A stretch of 64,000 nt of DNA, from NCBI RefSeq assembly GCF_003864975.1, contig NZ_BHGL01000007.1, positions 450,547-514,546 on the forward strand. Direction: 5' to 3'. Shown here one piece after another: positions 26,374 to 37,748 of this stretch. Position numbers and translations under genes: made by a program. Source of the stretch: Sulfuriferula thiophila (GTDB taxonomy: Bacteria > Pseudomonadota > Gammaproteobacteria > Burkholderiales > Sulfuriferulaceae). Within the stretch, counting starts at the first letter, position 1. The number at the start of each line of letters is the position of its first letter. The notes beneath the pieces are model-generated. The model searched no databases. It was given only the letters and a program-made list of their open reading frames with translations, and was not told where the DNA came from.

Positions 26374-28788
26374 CTACACCGAACGCAGGTGTTTAGACGA
26401 GAAGACTATGGCCGGACCGGGTCGGTCGAAATAGTATCCCTGCACCATATCCACCCCCAGTTTTTTAACCATATCAAACACATCCTGGGTCTCGACACAC
26501 TCAGCCACGGTGATTTTTCCCAAACCACGCGCTACATCAACAATAGCCTTCACGAAAATCTGATTATCCATCTCATCGCAGATATTCTGTATAAACATCC
26601 CATCGATTTTAAGCATGTTGGCGTTCAGGTATTTCAGATAAGCGAATGATGAAAAACCGTTGCCAAAATCATCCAGGCTGACCATGCACCCCATTTCCCG
26701 CAACGCCTCAATGAAACGCTGCGCGTCCTGCAAATCAGACAGCGCGGCCGTTTCGGTAATTTCGAACATCAAACGCCGATGATCGACCTGATACAGTTCA
26801 AGCTGCTCGGCAATAAAATCAATCAAGCCGGCATCATCCAGTGAGCGCCCGGACAGATTGACCGCCAACGCCGGCACCTCAGGGTGCTTGGCCAGCATTT
26901 GCAAACTTTCAGTTAGCACCCAGCGATCTATCGCCAGTATCTGCCCGGATTGCTCGGCAATCGCCACAAAAAGACCCGGCATGGCAAACTCTGTGGAATC
27001 AGCACTCTCCCGCATCCTGATCAGCACTTCGTAGTGTGACAACAGCCCGGTGGCAACTATGTACACCCCCTGAAAATGCAGTTCGAACAATTGTTCGTTC
27101 AGCGCCTGATCGATGCGCTGGCTCCACTGCATACGCGACACCATCTCGCGCGAGCTGTCCAGATTCTCCTGATAACTGCGCCAGCTGTTTTTACCAGCCT
27201 GCTTGGCCTGGTACATGGCCGCATCGGCTCTAGCCACCAACTGATCCGGGTCGTTGGCGTGCACGGGATAAAGCGCAATACCAACACTGGACGTCAGGCG
27301 CAGATCGCGCTCTTCAAAGCGGAAAGGTATCTGCGCAATGGCATTAACCACGCGTGTCGCCAGTGCCTGCGCATCCGTGTCACTGACATTCGGCATCAGG
27401 ATCGCAAACTCATCCCCACCCAACCGGTACAAAACCTCTCCTTGCCTGACCAAGGCAGCAATCACACCTGACACACGAATCAACATGGCATCTCCGGCAC
27501 GATGTCCAAACGTATCATTGATATATTTAAAACCATCCAGATCAATAAACAGCAGGGCACCCTTCTGCTCCTGACGCGCATTGGATCTGAAAATGCCGGA
27601 CAATGCATTTTCGAAGCTACGCCGGTTATATAATCCGGTCAGCGCATCTCGCTCCGCCAGGTACAGCAATTGCGCAGCAGTCTGGCGTTCGCGGGTAACA
27701 TCCTCAAATATCCATAACGACCCCAGAACCTGACCATCATCAGCCAGCACCGAACGCGTTACCTGCGTAACCAGACGGCCGCCCACCATTTCAATTTCAA
27801 ATTCGGTCATGCCGCTACCCGCCCGCATCATCCGCACCATATACTCGGAAAAGTGCGCAGGATTGACCAGTACGGCATTCGAATGCTGCAACAAATCCAG
27901 CGCCGATTTCCCGATGATCTGCTCACGATCGCGCAATCCCCAAATCTGCTCGAAGGCGGGATTGCAGTAGATGACACGTCCAGCTTTATCGACAAACACG
28001 ATACCCAGCGTCATTGCAGACAACAACGCCACCAGGCGCGCCTCTTCTTCGCGCACATACTCCAGGGCTTCACGCTGTCTGGTTTCGGCATCCTGCAACG
28101 CGCCTATCCGCTGCTGCAGACTTTCTGCCATCGCATTAAATGCCGCATTGAGCTGGCCTACCTCATCATCGGTATTGACCGGCAATTTGATATGCTCACC
28201 CCCTGCCGCCAGACTCTGGCTGGCGGCCGCCAACTGCCGCAAATGGCGCGTCAACCAGATACTCATCACCAGCAATAGCAGGAACGCAATAATTTCAGTG
28301 ACACTCGCCACCAGAAACCCCTGCTCTATCAAACGCTGCTTTGCGCGCTCAGCCAATTCCGTAGACAAGCCAAAATGCAGAGTGCCATACCGAATGCCAC
28401 CGATTTCCACCGGCAATTCATTATCAATAATCCCGGACATTACTGGTTTAACCTGGGGCACAGCCTGGAACGCAGCAGGCACTTGTCCTGCCGCGGCAAT
28501 AAACTTGCCATCTGCGTCAACCAGCCACAAGTAGCTGATTCCCTGCTTACGCTGCACTGCACGCAGCAAAGTGCGGATCCCGGCAAGATCCCGCTGAAAT
28601 AGCGCGCCCGACAAGTTCGCATTCAACAATGGACGTAACTCGTTCACCCGTACCTCATTTTGCTGAAGCAAAGCCTGATTGAGTAAAGTAATACTGGTGT
28701 AACCCAACGCCAGCAGCACCAGCAACTGCACTGTTAGCGCAGCCCCCAGAATTTTGAGCCATAACGGGAAATGGACTGCTTTTATCAC
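26374..28788 (-). CDS. Membrane HAMP-PAS-GGDEF-EAL c-di-GMP signalling protein
   Basis: 804 residues. Membrane helix at about 10-32, a periplasmic sensor region to about 150, a second helix (ASVTEIIAFLLLLVMSIWL), HAMP about 185-235, PAS about 255-370 (VDKAGRVIYCNPAFEQIWGL), GGDEF about 380-545 with an intact YRLGGDEF, and EAL about 555-800. The EAL motif reads EVL, but the other phosphodiesterase residues look present (NLSGR, FEITETA, DDFGNGFSS, KIDGMF, ECVET, QGYYF). Both synthesis and breakdown of c-di-GMP are possible. The GTG start overlaps the TGA of the upstream PhnD-like gene after a GGGGGG ribosome binding site. That protein may deliver the periplasmic signal. Confidence 0.9.
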   Translation of the reverse strand: MIKAVHFPLWLKILGAALTVQLLVLLALGYTSITLLNQALLQQNEVRVNELRPLLNANLSGALFQRDLAGIRTLLRAVQRKQGISYLWLVDADGKFIAAAGQVPAAFQAVPQVKPVMSGIIDNELPVEIGGIRYGTLHFGLSTELAERAKQRLIEQGFLVASVTEIIAFLLLLVMSIWLTRHLRQLAAASQSLAAGGEHIKLPVNTDDEVGQLNAAFNAMAESLQQRIGALQDAETRQREALEYVREEEARLVALLSAMTLGIVFVDKAGRVIYCNPAFEQIWGLRDREQIIGKSALDLLQHSNAVLVNPAHFSEYMVRMMRAGSGMTEFEIEMVGGRLVTQVTRSVLADDGQVLGSLWIFEDVTRERQTAAQLLYLAERDALTGLYNRRSFENALSGIFRSNARQEQKGALLFIDLDGFKYINDTFGHRAGDAMLIRVSGVIAALVRQGEVLYRLGGDEFAILMPNVSDTDAQALATRVVNAIAQIPFRFEERDLRLTSSVGIALYPVHANDPDQLVARADAAMYQAKQAGKNSWRSYQENLDSSREMVSRMQWSQRIDQALNEQLFELHFQGVYIVATGLLSHYEVLIRMRESADSTEFAMPGLFVAIAEQSGQILAIDRWVLTESLQMLAKHPEVPALAVNLSGRSLDDAGLIDFIAEQLELYQVDHRRLMFEITETAALSDLQDAQRFIEALREMGCMVSLDDFGNGFSSFAYLKYLNANMLKIDGMFIQNICDEMDNQIFVKAIVDVARGLGKITVAECVETQDVFDMVKKLGVDMVQGYYFDRPGPAIVFSSKHLRSV

Positions 28789-29630
28789 TCACCCCCCTGA
28801 CTTAACAGCGCCCGGGTAACCAGGGCATAAGGCTGTATCGGTACAAGTGCGTTCGCATCAGCGGCAACCATCATTCCCGAGTGCTGAGCCTTAATAAAGG
28901 TAGCACCCGACGGGGCACGGGGAAACGCCACCAGCGCGGCCCGAACACGCTCGCTTAACACCATCGACATGCGCGAACTCGCCATCACGAACTGACTGGG
29001 CACAGACTGTGTTTCCCCGATGATTTGCAATTTGCCCTGTACTTCAGCCACCATTTGCTGGAACGGCAATTTACCCACTACACCACAGTCGGCTTTAGCT
29101 ATCATGACGGCCAAAGCGGCATCTGCGTGATTACGGAAATTGCTTACCCGATAATCCGTATTCGCTGTCAGACCTGCCGCCTTGAAATAGCCCAGCCCCA
29201 ACTGGCTGACTATCGCTAACGAATCAACCATGGCAACGGACTTGCCACGGCAACTTTTAGGATCCGTAATTTCGCTGCCCTGTTTAACAACAATGACTCC
29301 GGTCACGGAATGGGAGAATGTCACCAGGGGACGCCAGCCGGATTCAGACATTGCCAGCCAGGCCAAATGCGGTGCGGTCACCACGAGATCAAACTGATTA
29401 TCACGTGTCGCCTGATAAAACGTTTTGAAATCCCGGGCAGAAAATAGCCGCACCTGGCAACCCAGCAGCTGCGCCAGATAAGTTGCCAGCGGCTGATATA
29501 GCTCAATCAATCTATGCGCGGGCAAATTGGGAAATAAGCCTATGGTTAACGTTGCCGACTCAGCTCGCCCCGCAATGGGCAAAGCCGTCAGCGCAAGTGC
29601 CGCACACAAGCGACGACGCGTTACATTCAT
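28785..29630 (-). CDS. PhnD-like periplasmic binding protein, probable sensor partner
   Basis: 281-residue exported protein of the phosphate/phosphite/phosphonate-binding (PhnD) family. Signal peptide LCAALALTALPIAGRA (about 8-23), then TIGLFPNLPAHRLIELYQPLATYL and VVTAPHLAWLAM typical of the family. No ABC permease or ATPase for phosphonate lies nearby. Instead it overlaps argA upstream (ATGA) and the GGDEF/EAL gene downstream (GTGA). I infer it binds a small ligand and reports to the periplasmic part of that protein; the ligand is unknown. Confidence 0.85.
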   Translation of the reverse strand: MNVTRRRLCAALALTALPIAGRAESATLTIGLFPNLPAHRLIELYQPLATYLAQLLGCQVRLFSARDFKTFYQATRDNQFDLVVTAPHLAWLAMSESGWRPLVTFSHSVTGVIVVKQGSEITDPKSCRGKSVAMVDSLAIVSQLGLGYFKAAGLTANTDYRVSNFRNHADAALAVMIAKADCGVVGKLPFQQMVAEVQGKLQIIGETQSVPSQFVMASSRMSMVLSERVRAALVAFPRAPSGATFIKAQHSGMMVAADANALVPIQPYALVTRALLSQGGE

Positions 29631-30946
29631 AAGGTTTTCACAAACACCTTGGAACGCCGCTGATAATTGTACAGCGCCTGTTTCTGCATCGGCAGTTCAC
29701 TCACATTCGCACTGTCAAAGCCACGTTCGACAAACCAGTGCGCGGTATGCGTAGTCAGTACAAACAAACGTTCCAGCCTGGCCTGCCGCGCAGCCTTTTC
29801 GGCCGCCTCAAGCAGCACGTCACCCCGTGCGTTACCACGATAATCCGGGTGCACGGCCAGACATGCCAGTTCGCCAGCACGCTCATCAACAAATGGGTAC
29901 AGTGCAGCACATCCGATCAACAGACCATCATGCTCCAGCACAATAAACCGCTCTATTTCCATCTCCAGACGCTCGCGCGAACGCCGCACCAGCATGCCTT
30001 CCTCTTCGAGGGGATGAATCAGCTGCAGAATACCGCCCACGTCATCTATCGTGGCTGTGCGCAGCGTTTCCAGTCGCGCCGGCGTCAGCATCGTACCCAC
30101 GCCTTCGTGCGTAAACAATTCCGTGAGCAGTGCACCATCCACGTGGCGACTGATCATATGCACGCGCCCCACCCCTTGCTGACACGCATCGATAGCACAC
30201 GGCAGGTAATACCCCACATCGTCCGCCAGGTCTGCATGTTGTTCGAGTATGCGCTGCGCCTCTGGCACGGTCAGAATATGCAGCAGCTCACCCTCGGCAT
30301 CCTGCACGCCATCCGTTTCCATCAGAAAAATCAGCTTATCGGCAGCCAGCGCCTGCGCTGCGGCAGTTGCCACGTCCTCCAGGGACAGATTGAAAATCTC
30401 GCCGGTCGGCGAATAGCCCAGTGGGGACAGCAGCACCATGTCGTTATCATCCAGCCGCTGGCGGATGGCAGCTGCGTTAATTTTCCGCACCGCGCCAGTA
30501 TGCTGCAGATCCACCCCCTGCCGCACGCCCAGTGGCCGCGCGGTGACGAAATTGCCGGAGGCGACACGGATGTCGGCATTCGCCATAGGACTGTTAGGCA
30601 AACCCATCGACAGCAACGCCTCTATTTCAACCCGCACCTCGCCCACGGCCTCCTTCACGCAGGCCAGCGCATCCGCATCCGTCACCCGCAAACCGTCCAC
30701 ATAACGAATTGCCGCCTGGCGCTCGGTCAAATGCGCTTCGACCTGCGGCCGCACGCCATGCACCAGCACCAGCCGCACACCCAGACTGTTGAGCAGATTC
30801 AAATCATGCGCCAAGCGGGTAAACTGACCGTCGGTCAGCACTTCACCGCCAAACGCGAGTACGAAGGTCTTGCCGCGAAACGCATGAATATAAGGCGTAG
30901 CAGCACGAAACCAGTGAACAAAGGAATTGAGTGGCATAGTAGGCAT
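29627..30946 (-). CDS. argA: Amino-acid N-acetyltransferase (N-acetylglutamate synthase)
   Basis: First step of arginine synthesis: acetyl-CoA plus glutamate gives N-acetylglutamate. 439 residues. The N-terminal amino-acid-kinase-like domain (about 20-285, with FVLAFGGEVL and LVLVHGVRPQV) is the usual site of arginine feedback. The C-terminal GNAT domain (about 295-435) has CLAVHPDYRGNARGDVLLE for acetyl-CoA binding. Unusually it heads an operon with a PhnD-like protein and a c-di-GMP enzyme. An alternative ATG lies three codons in. Confidence 0.95.
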   Translation of the reverse strand: MPTMPLNSFVHWFRAATPYIHAFRGKTFVLAFGGEVLTDGQFTRLAHDLNLLNSLGVRLVLVHGVRPQVEAHLTERQAAIRYVDGLRVTDADALACVKEAVGEVRVEIEALLSMGLPNSPMANADIRVASGNFVTARPLGVRQGVDLQHTGAVRKINAAAIRQRLDDNDMVLLSPLGYSPTGEIFNLSLEDVATAAAQALAADKLIFLMETDGVQDAEGELLHILTVPEAQRILEQHADLADDVGYYLPCAIDACQQGVGRVHMISRHVDGALLTELFTHEGVGTMLTPARLETLRTATIDDVGGILQLIHPLEEEGMLVRRSRERLEMEIERFIVLEHDGLLIGCAALYPFVDERAGELACLAVHPDYRGNARGDVLLEAAEKAARQARLERLFVLTTHTAHWFVERGFDSANVSELPMQKQALYNYQRRSKVFVKTL

Positions 30947-31003
30947 TTATTATTAGGCGATTTTTCCCGGGAAAGTCACAGTGTATACCAAAAATAAAAC
31001 AGC

Positions 31004-31729
31004 TTAAAAATCGCCCCACAGCACCTGCATCGCACTCAGCGCCGCCAGTGCGGCAGTCTCGGTACGCAACACCCGTGGCCCTAGTCGCACCGGGACAAAA
31101 CCGGCGGCTATAGCCAGGCGATGTTCTTCCGCATTAAAGCCGCCTTCAGGCCCCGCCAGAATTTCTACGCTGGATGCCGGTTTAGTCAAGGTATGCAAAG
31201 TGGCATCGGCGTCCGGCGCAAACATGATGCGCAATGACGCGGCAGACGGCTTATTCAGCCAGGCTGACGGAGACTCCACCGCAGCCACCTCCGGCACCAG
31301 GTTACGTCCGCACTGCTCACATGCCGCGATCACCAGATTTTGCCAATGGCTGCGGCGCTTATCTGCACGCTCACCGGCCAGCTTGACCACACTGCGCGCA
31401 CACGCCAATGGCTGGATATGCGCCACACCCAGCTCCACGGCTTTCTGCAAGGTATAATCCATACGGTCGCCGCTGGAAATACCCTGCACCAGCGTCACCG
31501 ACAACGATGATTCGCGGCTGATTTCCAGATGCTTATCCACCATGACTTCAACATCACGTTTATCTATGTAATGGATGCTCGCCACCCACTCACAACCTGA
31601 GCCGTCAAATAACGCGACAACATCACCTACACTCAGGCGCAACACACGTGCGGCATGATGCGCAGCTGCTTCCGGCAGCTTCAGTAACGTACCGCTAACA
31701 GGGGGGTAGGGAATGTAAAAACGCGGCAT
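31004..31729 (-). CDS. rsmE: 16S rRNA (uracil1498-N3)-methyltransferase
   Basis: SPOUT-class methyltransferase for m3U1498 in 16S rRNA. 241 residues: an N-terminal PUA-like domain (HHAARVLRLSVGD) and a C-terminal knotted domain with LVQGISSGDRMDYTLQKAVELGV, ILAGPEGGFNAEE and LGPRVLRTETAALAAL forming the SAM pocket. Divergent from the thioredoxin-like gene. Confidence 0.96.
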   Translation of the reverse strand: MPRFYIPYPPVSGTLLKLPEAAAHHAARVLRLSVGDVVALFDGSGCEWVASIHYIDKRDVEVMVDKHLEISRESSLSVTLVQGISSGDRMDYTLQKAVELGVAHIQPLACARSVVKLAGERADKRRSHWQNLVIAACEQCGRNLVPEVAAVESPSAWLNKPSAASLRIMFAPDADATLHTLTKPASSVEILAGPEGGFNAEEHRLAIAAGFVPVRLGPRVLRTETAALAALSAMQVLWGDF

Positions 31730-31801
31730 ATCAACATGATCCAGAATGAGCTTACATGGTATGATAACCCGTAATTAATCAGATTTTTCAGCGGAGCAGA
31801 A

Positions 31802-32359
31802 ATGGTCAGTTTACAAACCCCGGTTTGCCAATTCGGCTGGCAAGCCCCCGATTTCGATTTACCCGGCATCGACGGCAAACGTTATTCCCTCTCATCCGCC
31901 ATGGGTCCAAATGGCCTGCTGGTCATGTTTATCTGCAATCACTGCCCTTACGTGCAATCAATCCGGCCGCGCCTGGTGCGCGATTGCCGCGAATTGCGCG
32001 ACCAGCACGGTATTAACAGCATAGCCATCATGTCCAACGATCCGGCAGATTACGCCGAAGACTCATTCGACAACATGATCAAAGTGGCAGATGAATTCGA
32101 TTTTCCATTTCCCTACGTTTTCGATGAAACGCAGGCCGTTGCCCGCAGTTACGATGCGGTATGCACACCGGACTTTTTTGGCTTTAACCGCGCAGGCGAG
32201 TTGCAATATCGTGGCCGATTTGACGCATCGCGCAAAGAAACCGCGCCGGAAGGGGTGCCACGCGACCTGTTTGAAGCCATGAAAATGGTCGCCACCACCC
32301 AAAAAGGCCCGCTAGAGCAAATCCCCAGCATGGGTTGTTCGATTAAATGGAAAGACTAA
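31802..32359 (+). CDS. Thioredoxin-like (AhpC/TSA-fold) protein with CNHC motif
   Basis: 185-residue cytoplasmic thioredoxin-fold protein: APDFDLPGIDGKRYSLS opening, then MFICNHCPYVQSI with the CxxC pair CNHC at about residues 45-48, and PDFFGFN with the cis-Pro region. Proteins of this type are annotated thioredoxin family or redoxin; their substrates are poorly known. GCGGAGCAGAA precedes the ATG. Followed 9 bp later by the IMPase-family gene. Confidence 0.85.
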   Translation: MVSLQTPVCQFGWQAPDFDLPGIDGKRYSLSSAMGPNGLLVMFICNHCPYVQSIRPRLVRDCRELRDQHGINSIAIMSNDPADYAEDSFDNMIKVADEFDFPFPYVFDETQAVARSYDAVCTPDFFGFNRAGELQYRGRFDASRKETAPEGVPRDLFEAMKMVATTQKGPLEQIPSMGCSIKWKD

Positions 32360-32368
32360 CGCCCAGCT

Positions 32369-33172
32369 ATGCTTAATCAAGTTATCGCAATCGTCAAACA
32401 GGTTGCTCAGACCGAAGTCATGCCGCGCTATCTCAAGGTCGCACACAGCCATAAAACCGATGGTAGTATGTGTACCGAGGCGGATTTAGCCTGCCAGCAC
32501 GCACTCACCACCGAGTTGCGCAAACTCGCGCCTTACCCGGTATTGGGTGAAGAGATGACCGAGGACGAGCAAATCCAGCAGTGGGAAGCGGGTAGCGAAG
32601 GTTTATGGTGCATCGACCCGATCGACGGCACCTCCAATTTCGTTAACGGTATTCCCTATTTCGGCATCTCCGTCGCGCTGATGCGTAATGGCCGCAGCGA
32701 GCTGGGAGTGATTTACGATCCGGTTGCCGACGAGGTTTTTTATGCTGAACGCGGCAAAGGCGCCTTTCTCAATGGCGAAAGCCTGCCCATCCGTACGCGC
32801 GCTCCTGACTTGCGCCACAGCCTGGCTGCCGTTGAATTGAAACGCATCAATGACAATATTACCGCGCAAATCGCCCTGCATCCGCCCTACACGTCGCAGC
32901 GCAATTTTGGCGCGAGCACGCTGGATTGGTGCTATGTCGCGGCCGGCCGGTTTGATGTCTACCTGCACGGCGGACAAAAACTGTGGGATTACGCTGCAGG
33001 ATGCCTGATCATGGAAGAGGCAGGGGGGCATTGCTGCACGCTGACCCATGATGATTTCTGGGCTGACAGCCCTTGGCAGCGCTCGGTCATAGCAGCGCTC
33101 GGCAGCGACCTGTTTACAGAGTGGCATGAATGGATCAAACAGGCCAACCTCAAACCAGCGCCTAACGTTTGA
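32369..33172 (+). CDS. Inositol-monophosphatase family phosphatase (HisN/SuhB-like)
   Basis: 267-residue Mg2+-dependent phosphatase of the IMPase fold. Metal-binding motifs are GEEM (about 70), WCIDPIDGTSNF (about 91-102) and LWDYAAG (about 209-215). The family includes SuhB, CysQ and histidinol-phosphatase HisN; the pattern does not decide among them. Probably in an operon with the thioredoxin-like gene and separated by 136 bp from tkt. Confidence 0.85.
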   Translation: MLNQVIAIVKQVAQTEVMPRYLKVAHSHKTDGSMCTEADLACQHALTTELRKLAPYPVLGEEMTEDEQIQQWEAGSEGLWCIDPIDGTSNFVNGIPYFGISVALMRNGRSELGVIYDPVADEVFYAERGKGAFLNGESLPIRTRAPDLRHSLAAVELKRINDNITAQIALHPPYTSQRNFGASTLDWCYVAAGRFDVYLHGGQKLWDYAAGCLIMEEAGGHCCTLTHDDFWADSPWQRSVIAALGSDLFTEWHEWIKQANLKPAPNV

Positions 33173-33308
33173 ATTAGCACACTATTTTTACGGGCGCCGA
33201 TGAATTTAGGCGCTCAGTATACTTGCCGAAATTTGCCATGTCGGCGATAATCGGGAACTTTCAGCTTCTCAGCGCTACCTCATTTATTTATTTTCTAAGG
33301 AAAAAGCA

Positions 33309-35294
33309 ATGGCAACTCGTAACGAACTCGCAAACGCCATCCGCGCGCTAGCTATGGATGCCGTGGAAAAAGCCAAATCAGGCCATCCTGGTGCGCCTAT
33401 GGGCATGGCCGAAATCGCGGAAGTAGTGTGGAACCATCACCTGCGCCACAACCCGATCAATCCACACTGGGCTGACCGTGACCGCTTCGTGCTGTCCAAT
33501 GGCCATGGCTCCATGCTGATTTATGCGTTACTGCATTTAACCGGTTACGATTTGCCGATCGAAGAATTGAAAAACTTCCGCCAATTGCATTCCAAGACCC
33601 CTGGTCACCCGGAACTGGGCTATACCCCTGGTGTTGAAACCACCACCGGCCCATTAGGCCAGGGTATTACCAACGCGGTTGGTATGGCAATGGCAGAAAA
33701 GCTGCTGGCTGCTGAATTCAACAAACCTGACCACGAAATTGTTAATCACCACACTTACGTATTCCTCGGCGACGGTTGCCTGATGGAAGGTATTTCCCAT
33801 GAAGCTTGCGCACTGGCTGGCACCTGGGGTCTGGGCAAATTGATTGCATTCTGGGATGACAACGGCATTTCCATCGACGGTCACGTTGAAGGCTGGTTTA
33901 CCGACGACACGCCTAAGCGCTTTGAGTCCTACGGCTGGCACGTCATTGCCGGAGTGGATGGCCATAACGCGGAAGCGATTGAAGCCGCTGTACAAGCTGC
34001 CAAAGCCGTTACCGACAAGCCAACCATGATTTGCTGCAAAACCATCATCGGTAAAGGCTCTCCTAACAAGGAAGGCACTCACGACGTCCACGGTGCAGCA
34101 CTGGGCGCGCAAGAAATCGCTGACACCCGTAAAAATCTTGGCTGGAATCACGCTCCATTTGAAATCCCTGCTGACGTCTACGAAGGCTGGGATGCAAAAA
34201 CCAAGGGCGCCGGACTGGAAAGCCTGTGGAACAACAAATTCGCAGAATACGCTGCAGCCTATCCAGCCGAAGCTGCCGAATTCACCCGCCGCATGGCAGG
34301 TGAATTGCCAGCCAACTGGAACGAGTTCCTGGCCAACGCAATTGCTACCATCAATGCCAAAGCAGAAACCGTTGCCACACGCAAAGCATCGCAAATTGCA
34401 ATCAACGCACTGGCTCCAGCGCTGCCTGAATTCCTGGGCGGCTCTGCTGACTTGACGGGTTCCAACCTGACCAACTGGACAGGTTGCCACCATGTTCATG
34501 GCAAGAAGGTCGGTAACTACATCTCTTACGGCGTGCGCGAGTTCGGCATGAGCCATATCATGAACGGCATGTCCCTGCACGGCGGCCTGTTGCCATTCGG
34601 CGGCACCTTCCTGATGTTCTCGGAATATGCACGCAATGCACTGCGCATGTCCGCACTGATGAAGAAACGCGTGATCTATGTATTCACTCACGACTCCATC
34701 GGCCTAGGTGAAGACGGCCCGACCCATCAACCGGTTGAGCAGACCTCTACCTTACGCATGATCCCGAACATGGATGTATGGCGTCCTTGCGACACCCTGG
34801 AAACCATTGTTGCCTGGGGTAACGGTGTTGGCCGCACCACTGGACCAACCAGCCTAATCCTGAGCCGTCAGAACCTGCCATTTATGGCACGTGACGAAGC
34901 GACTATCGCTAACGTTGCCCGCGGTGGTTATGTGCTCAAAGATGTTGCCAACCCTAAAGTAGTTCTGATCTCCACCGGTTCTGAAATAGAACTGGCTGTA
35001 AATGCTCAAGCTGCACTGGCTGAACAAGGCATCGCTGCTCGCGTGGTCTCCATGCCATCGACCAACGTATTTGATCGTCAGGATGCTGCTTATAAAGCCA
35101 GCGTATTGCCTAAAGGCATCGTGCGTGTCGCGATCGAAGCCGGTGTTTCCGACTTCTGGCGCAAATATGTCGGCCTGGAAGGCGCTGTGGTTGGTATGGA
35201 TACATTTGGCGAATCAGCACCAGCACCCGAACTGTTCAAGCACTTTGGCTTCACCGTCGACAACGTGGTGAACACCGTCAAAGGCGTATTGTAA
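33309..35294 (+). CDS. tkt: Transketolase
   Basis: Thiamine-diphosphate enzyme that moves two-carbon units between sugar phosphates in the Calvin and pentose-phosphate pathways. 661 residues: [13 protein letters not shown] near 19, ThDP/Mg motif [12 protein letters not shown] near 156, and pyrimidine-domain [16 protein letters not shown] near 469. AAGGAAAAAGCA before the ATG is a good ribosome binding site. First gene of tkt-gap-pgk-pyk-fba. Codon use is biased in the manner of highly expressed genes. Confidence 0.97.
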   Translation: MATRNELANAIRALAMDAVEKAKSGHPGAPMGMAEIAEVVWNHHLRHNPINPHWADRDRFVLSNGHGSMLIYALLHLTGYDLPIEELKNFRQLHSKTPGHPELGYTPGVETTTGPLGQGITNAVGMAMAEKLLAAEFNKPDHEIVNHHTYVFLGDGCLMEGISHEACALAGTWGLGKLIAFWDDNGISIDGHVEGWFTDDTPKRFESYGWHVIAGVDGHNAEAIEAAVQAAKAVTDKPTMICCKTIIGKGSPNKEGTHDVHGAALGAQEIADTRKNLGWNHAPFEIPADVYEGWDAKTKGAGLESLWNNKFAEYAAAYPAEAAEFTRRMAGELPANWNEFLANAIATINAKAETVATRKASQIAINALAPALPEFLGGSADLTGSNLTNWTGCHHVHGKKVGNYISYGVREFGMSHIMNGMSLHGGLLPFGGTFLMFSEYARNALRMSALMKKRVIYVFTHDSIGLGEDGPTHQPVEQTSTLRMIPNMDVWRPCDTLETIVAWGNGVGRTTGPTSLILSRQNLPFMARDEATIANVARGGYVLKDVANPKVVLISTGSEIELAVNAQAALAEQGIAARVVSMPSTNVFDRQDAAYKASVLPKGIVRVAIEAGVSDFWRKYVGLEGAVVGMDTFGESAPAPELFKHFGFTVDNVVNTVKGVL

Positions 35295-35305
35295 TTCAGC
35301 ATAAA

Positions 35306-35341
35306 CCATCATCACAGCGCGCTTCCGCGCTGTGATGATGG
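35306..35341 (+). terminator. Perfect 16-bp hairpin between tkt and gap
   Basis: Arms from CCATCATCACAGCGCG, with the exact complement, around a CTTC tetraloop, 11 bp after the tkt stop. A T7 run follows only after about 10 nt, so it is more likely an mRNA-stabilising or attenuating element than a full terminator. Confidence 0.7.
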
Positions 35342-35365
35342 CAGCTACCGTTTTTTTATCGCTAA

Positions 35366-36376
<1,011 letters not shown>

Positions 36377-36393
36377 TTAGCTGGCTATAATGG

Positions 36394-36428
36394 ACGGTGG
36401 GTAGGGTCTTACGACCTACCTGCCGTTT
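36394..36428 (+). terminator. Hairpin between gap and pgk
   Basis: A 14-15 bp stem with one bulged G and two G-U pairs (left arm ACGGTGGGTAGGGTC) around TTAC, followed by TTTAT. Likely partial terminator or mRNA processing/stability element within the operon. A TATAAT just upstream (36386-36391) has no clear -35. Confidence 0.55.
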
Positions 36429-36504
36429 ATCACTTAGCACCGTGAGCTTTAAGGACTGGCCTGCGCCAACCCTTAAACCTTACTTTTAATCTGGAGAATA
36501 CAAT

Positions 36505-37689
36505 ATGGCTGTCATCCGAGTTACTGATCTCGACCTCAAAGGTAAACGCGTTTTTATCCGTGCAGATATGAACGTGCCAGTTAAAGACGGCAAAGTTACT
36601 TCCGATGCACGCATCACTGCATCCATGCGTACCATTGAGTACTGCTTGAAAGCCGGCGCCAAGGTAATGGTAACGTCCCATCTGGGTCGCCCGACCGAAG
36701 GTGAATATTCTGAAGAGAATTCGCTGAAGCCAGTAGCCGATGTGTTGGCTGCAAAACTGGGTAAGCCAGTACGCCTGATCAAAGACTGGATCAATGGCGG
36801 TTTTGATGTTGCCGAAGGCGAACTGGTATTGCTCGAAAACGTGCGCTTCAATATTGGCGAAAAGAAAAACCTGGATGAAACCGCACAGAAATACGCCGCG
36901 TTATGCGATGTGTTTGTGATGGATGCATTCGGTACGGCCCACCGCGCAGAAGCTTCAACTCATGGCGTTGCCAAATTCGCACCAATAGCAGCGGCCGGCA
37001 TCCTGTTGACGGAAGAGCTTGAGGCATTGACCAAAGCCCTGTTGAGCCCGGCACGCCCTATGGTTGCCATTGTTGGCGGCTCCAAGGTATCTACCAAGCT
37101 GACCGTGCTTGAAGCATTATCAGAAAAAGTTGACCAAATGGTAGTGGGTGGTGGTATTGCCAACACCTTTATCAAAGCGACTGGCAAGAACGTGGGTAAA
37201 TCACTGTGCGAAGATGATCTGGTACCAGTAGCACAAGCGCTGATGACAAAAATGACCGCGCGCGGCGCAACCATCCCAGTTGCTGTAGACGTAGTTTGCG
37301 GCAAGAAATTCGACGCTAATGAGCCTGCTGTATTAAAAGATGCCGGCAACGTTGAAGATGACGACATGATTTTCGATATCGGTCCTAAGTCAGCACAAGA
37401 ACTGGCCGACATCATCATGAAGGCCGGCACCGTAGTATGGAACGGCCCGGTAGGTGTATTTGAGTTCGATCAGTTCGGCGCCGGCACCAAAACCATCGCC
37501 GACGCTATCGCCAACACCAGTGCATTCACGCTGGCTGGCGGCGGCGATACCATTGCTGCAATCCAAAAATATGACATTTACGATAAAGTGTCTTATATTT
37601 CTACCGCTGGTGGTGCCTTCCTTGAATTCCTCGAAGGCAAAAAGCTTCCGGCCGTAGAAATTCTGGAACAACGTGCAGCAGCAAAATAA
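36505..37689 (+). CDS. pgk: Phosphoglycerate kinase
   Basis: Converts 3-phosphoglycerate and ATP to 1,3-bisphosphoglycerate and back. 394 residues: [18 protein letters not shown] at the substrate site, SHLGRPTEG (about 54-62), [13 protein letters not shown] and the C-terminal GGGDTIAAI. Third gene of the tkt operon; TCTGGAGAA precedes the ATG. Confidence 0.98.
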   Translation: MAVIRVTDLDLKGKRVFIRADMNVPVKDGKVTSDARITASMRTIEYCLKAGAKVMVTSHLGRPTEGEYSEENSLKPVADVLAAKLGKPVRLIKDWINGGFDVAEGELVLLENVRFNIGEKKNLDETAQKYAALCDVFVMDAFGTAHRAEASTHGVAKFAPIAAAGILLTEELEALTKALLSPARPMVAIVGGSKVSTKLTVLEALSEKVDQMVVGGGIANTFIKATGKNVGKSLCEDDLVPVAQALMTKMTARGATIPVAVDVVCGKKFDANEPAVLKDAGNVEDDDMIFDIGPKSAQELADIIMKAGTVVWNGPVGVFEFDQFGAGTKTIADAIANTSAFTLAGGGDTIAAIQKYDIYDKVSYISTAGGAFLEFLEGKKLPAVEILEQRAAAK

Positions 37690-37697
37690 GCAGGATC

Positions 37698-37720
37698 ATG
37701 GGTGCACTGGCACCCATTTT
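37698..37720 (+). terminator. Short hairpin between pgk and pyk
   Basis: 8-bp stem ATGGGTGC/GCACCCAT with an ACTG loop and TTTT directly after. Terminator-like but short; probably partial read-through into pyk. Confidence 0.55.
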
Positions 37721-37748
37721 CGTTGAGTCACAAACCGGTAAATAGTCA

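Noticed and set aside
26374-28788. GGDEF/EAL protein as a catalytically dead receptor
   Set aside because: GGDEF is intact, and EVL with the other phosphodiesterase residues is compatible with activity, so there is no basis to call it degenerate.
29738-30997. 419-codon plus-strand open frame
   Set aside because: It lies fully antisense to argA and its translation is rich in His/Gln/Arg without domains, the usual look of a shadow frame.
33654-34691. 345-codon open frame on the minus strand inside tkt
   Set aside because: It is antisense to the well-supported transketolase gene and its protein has no recognisable domain. Long antisense frames are expected in GC-rich, codon-biased genes.
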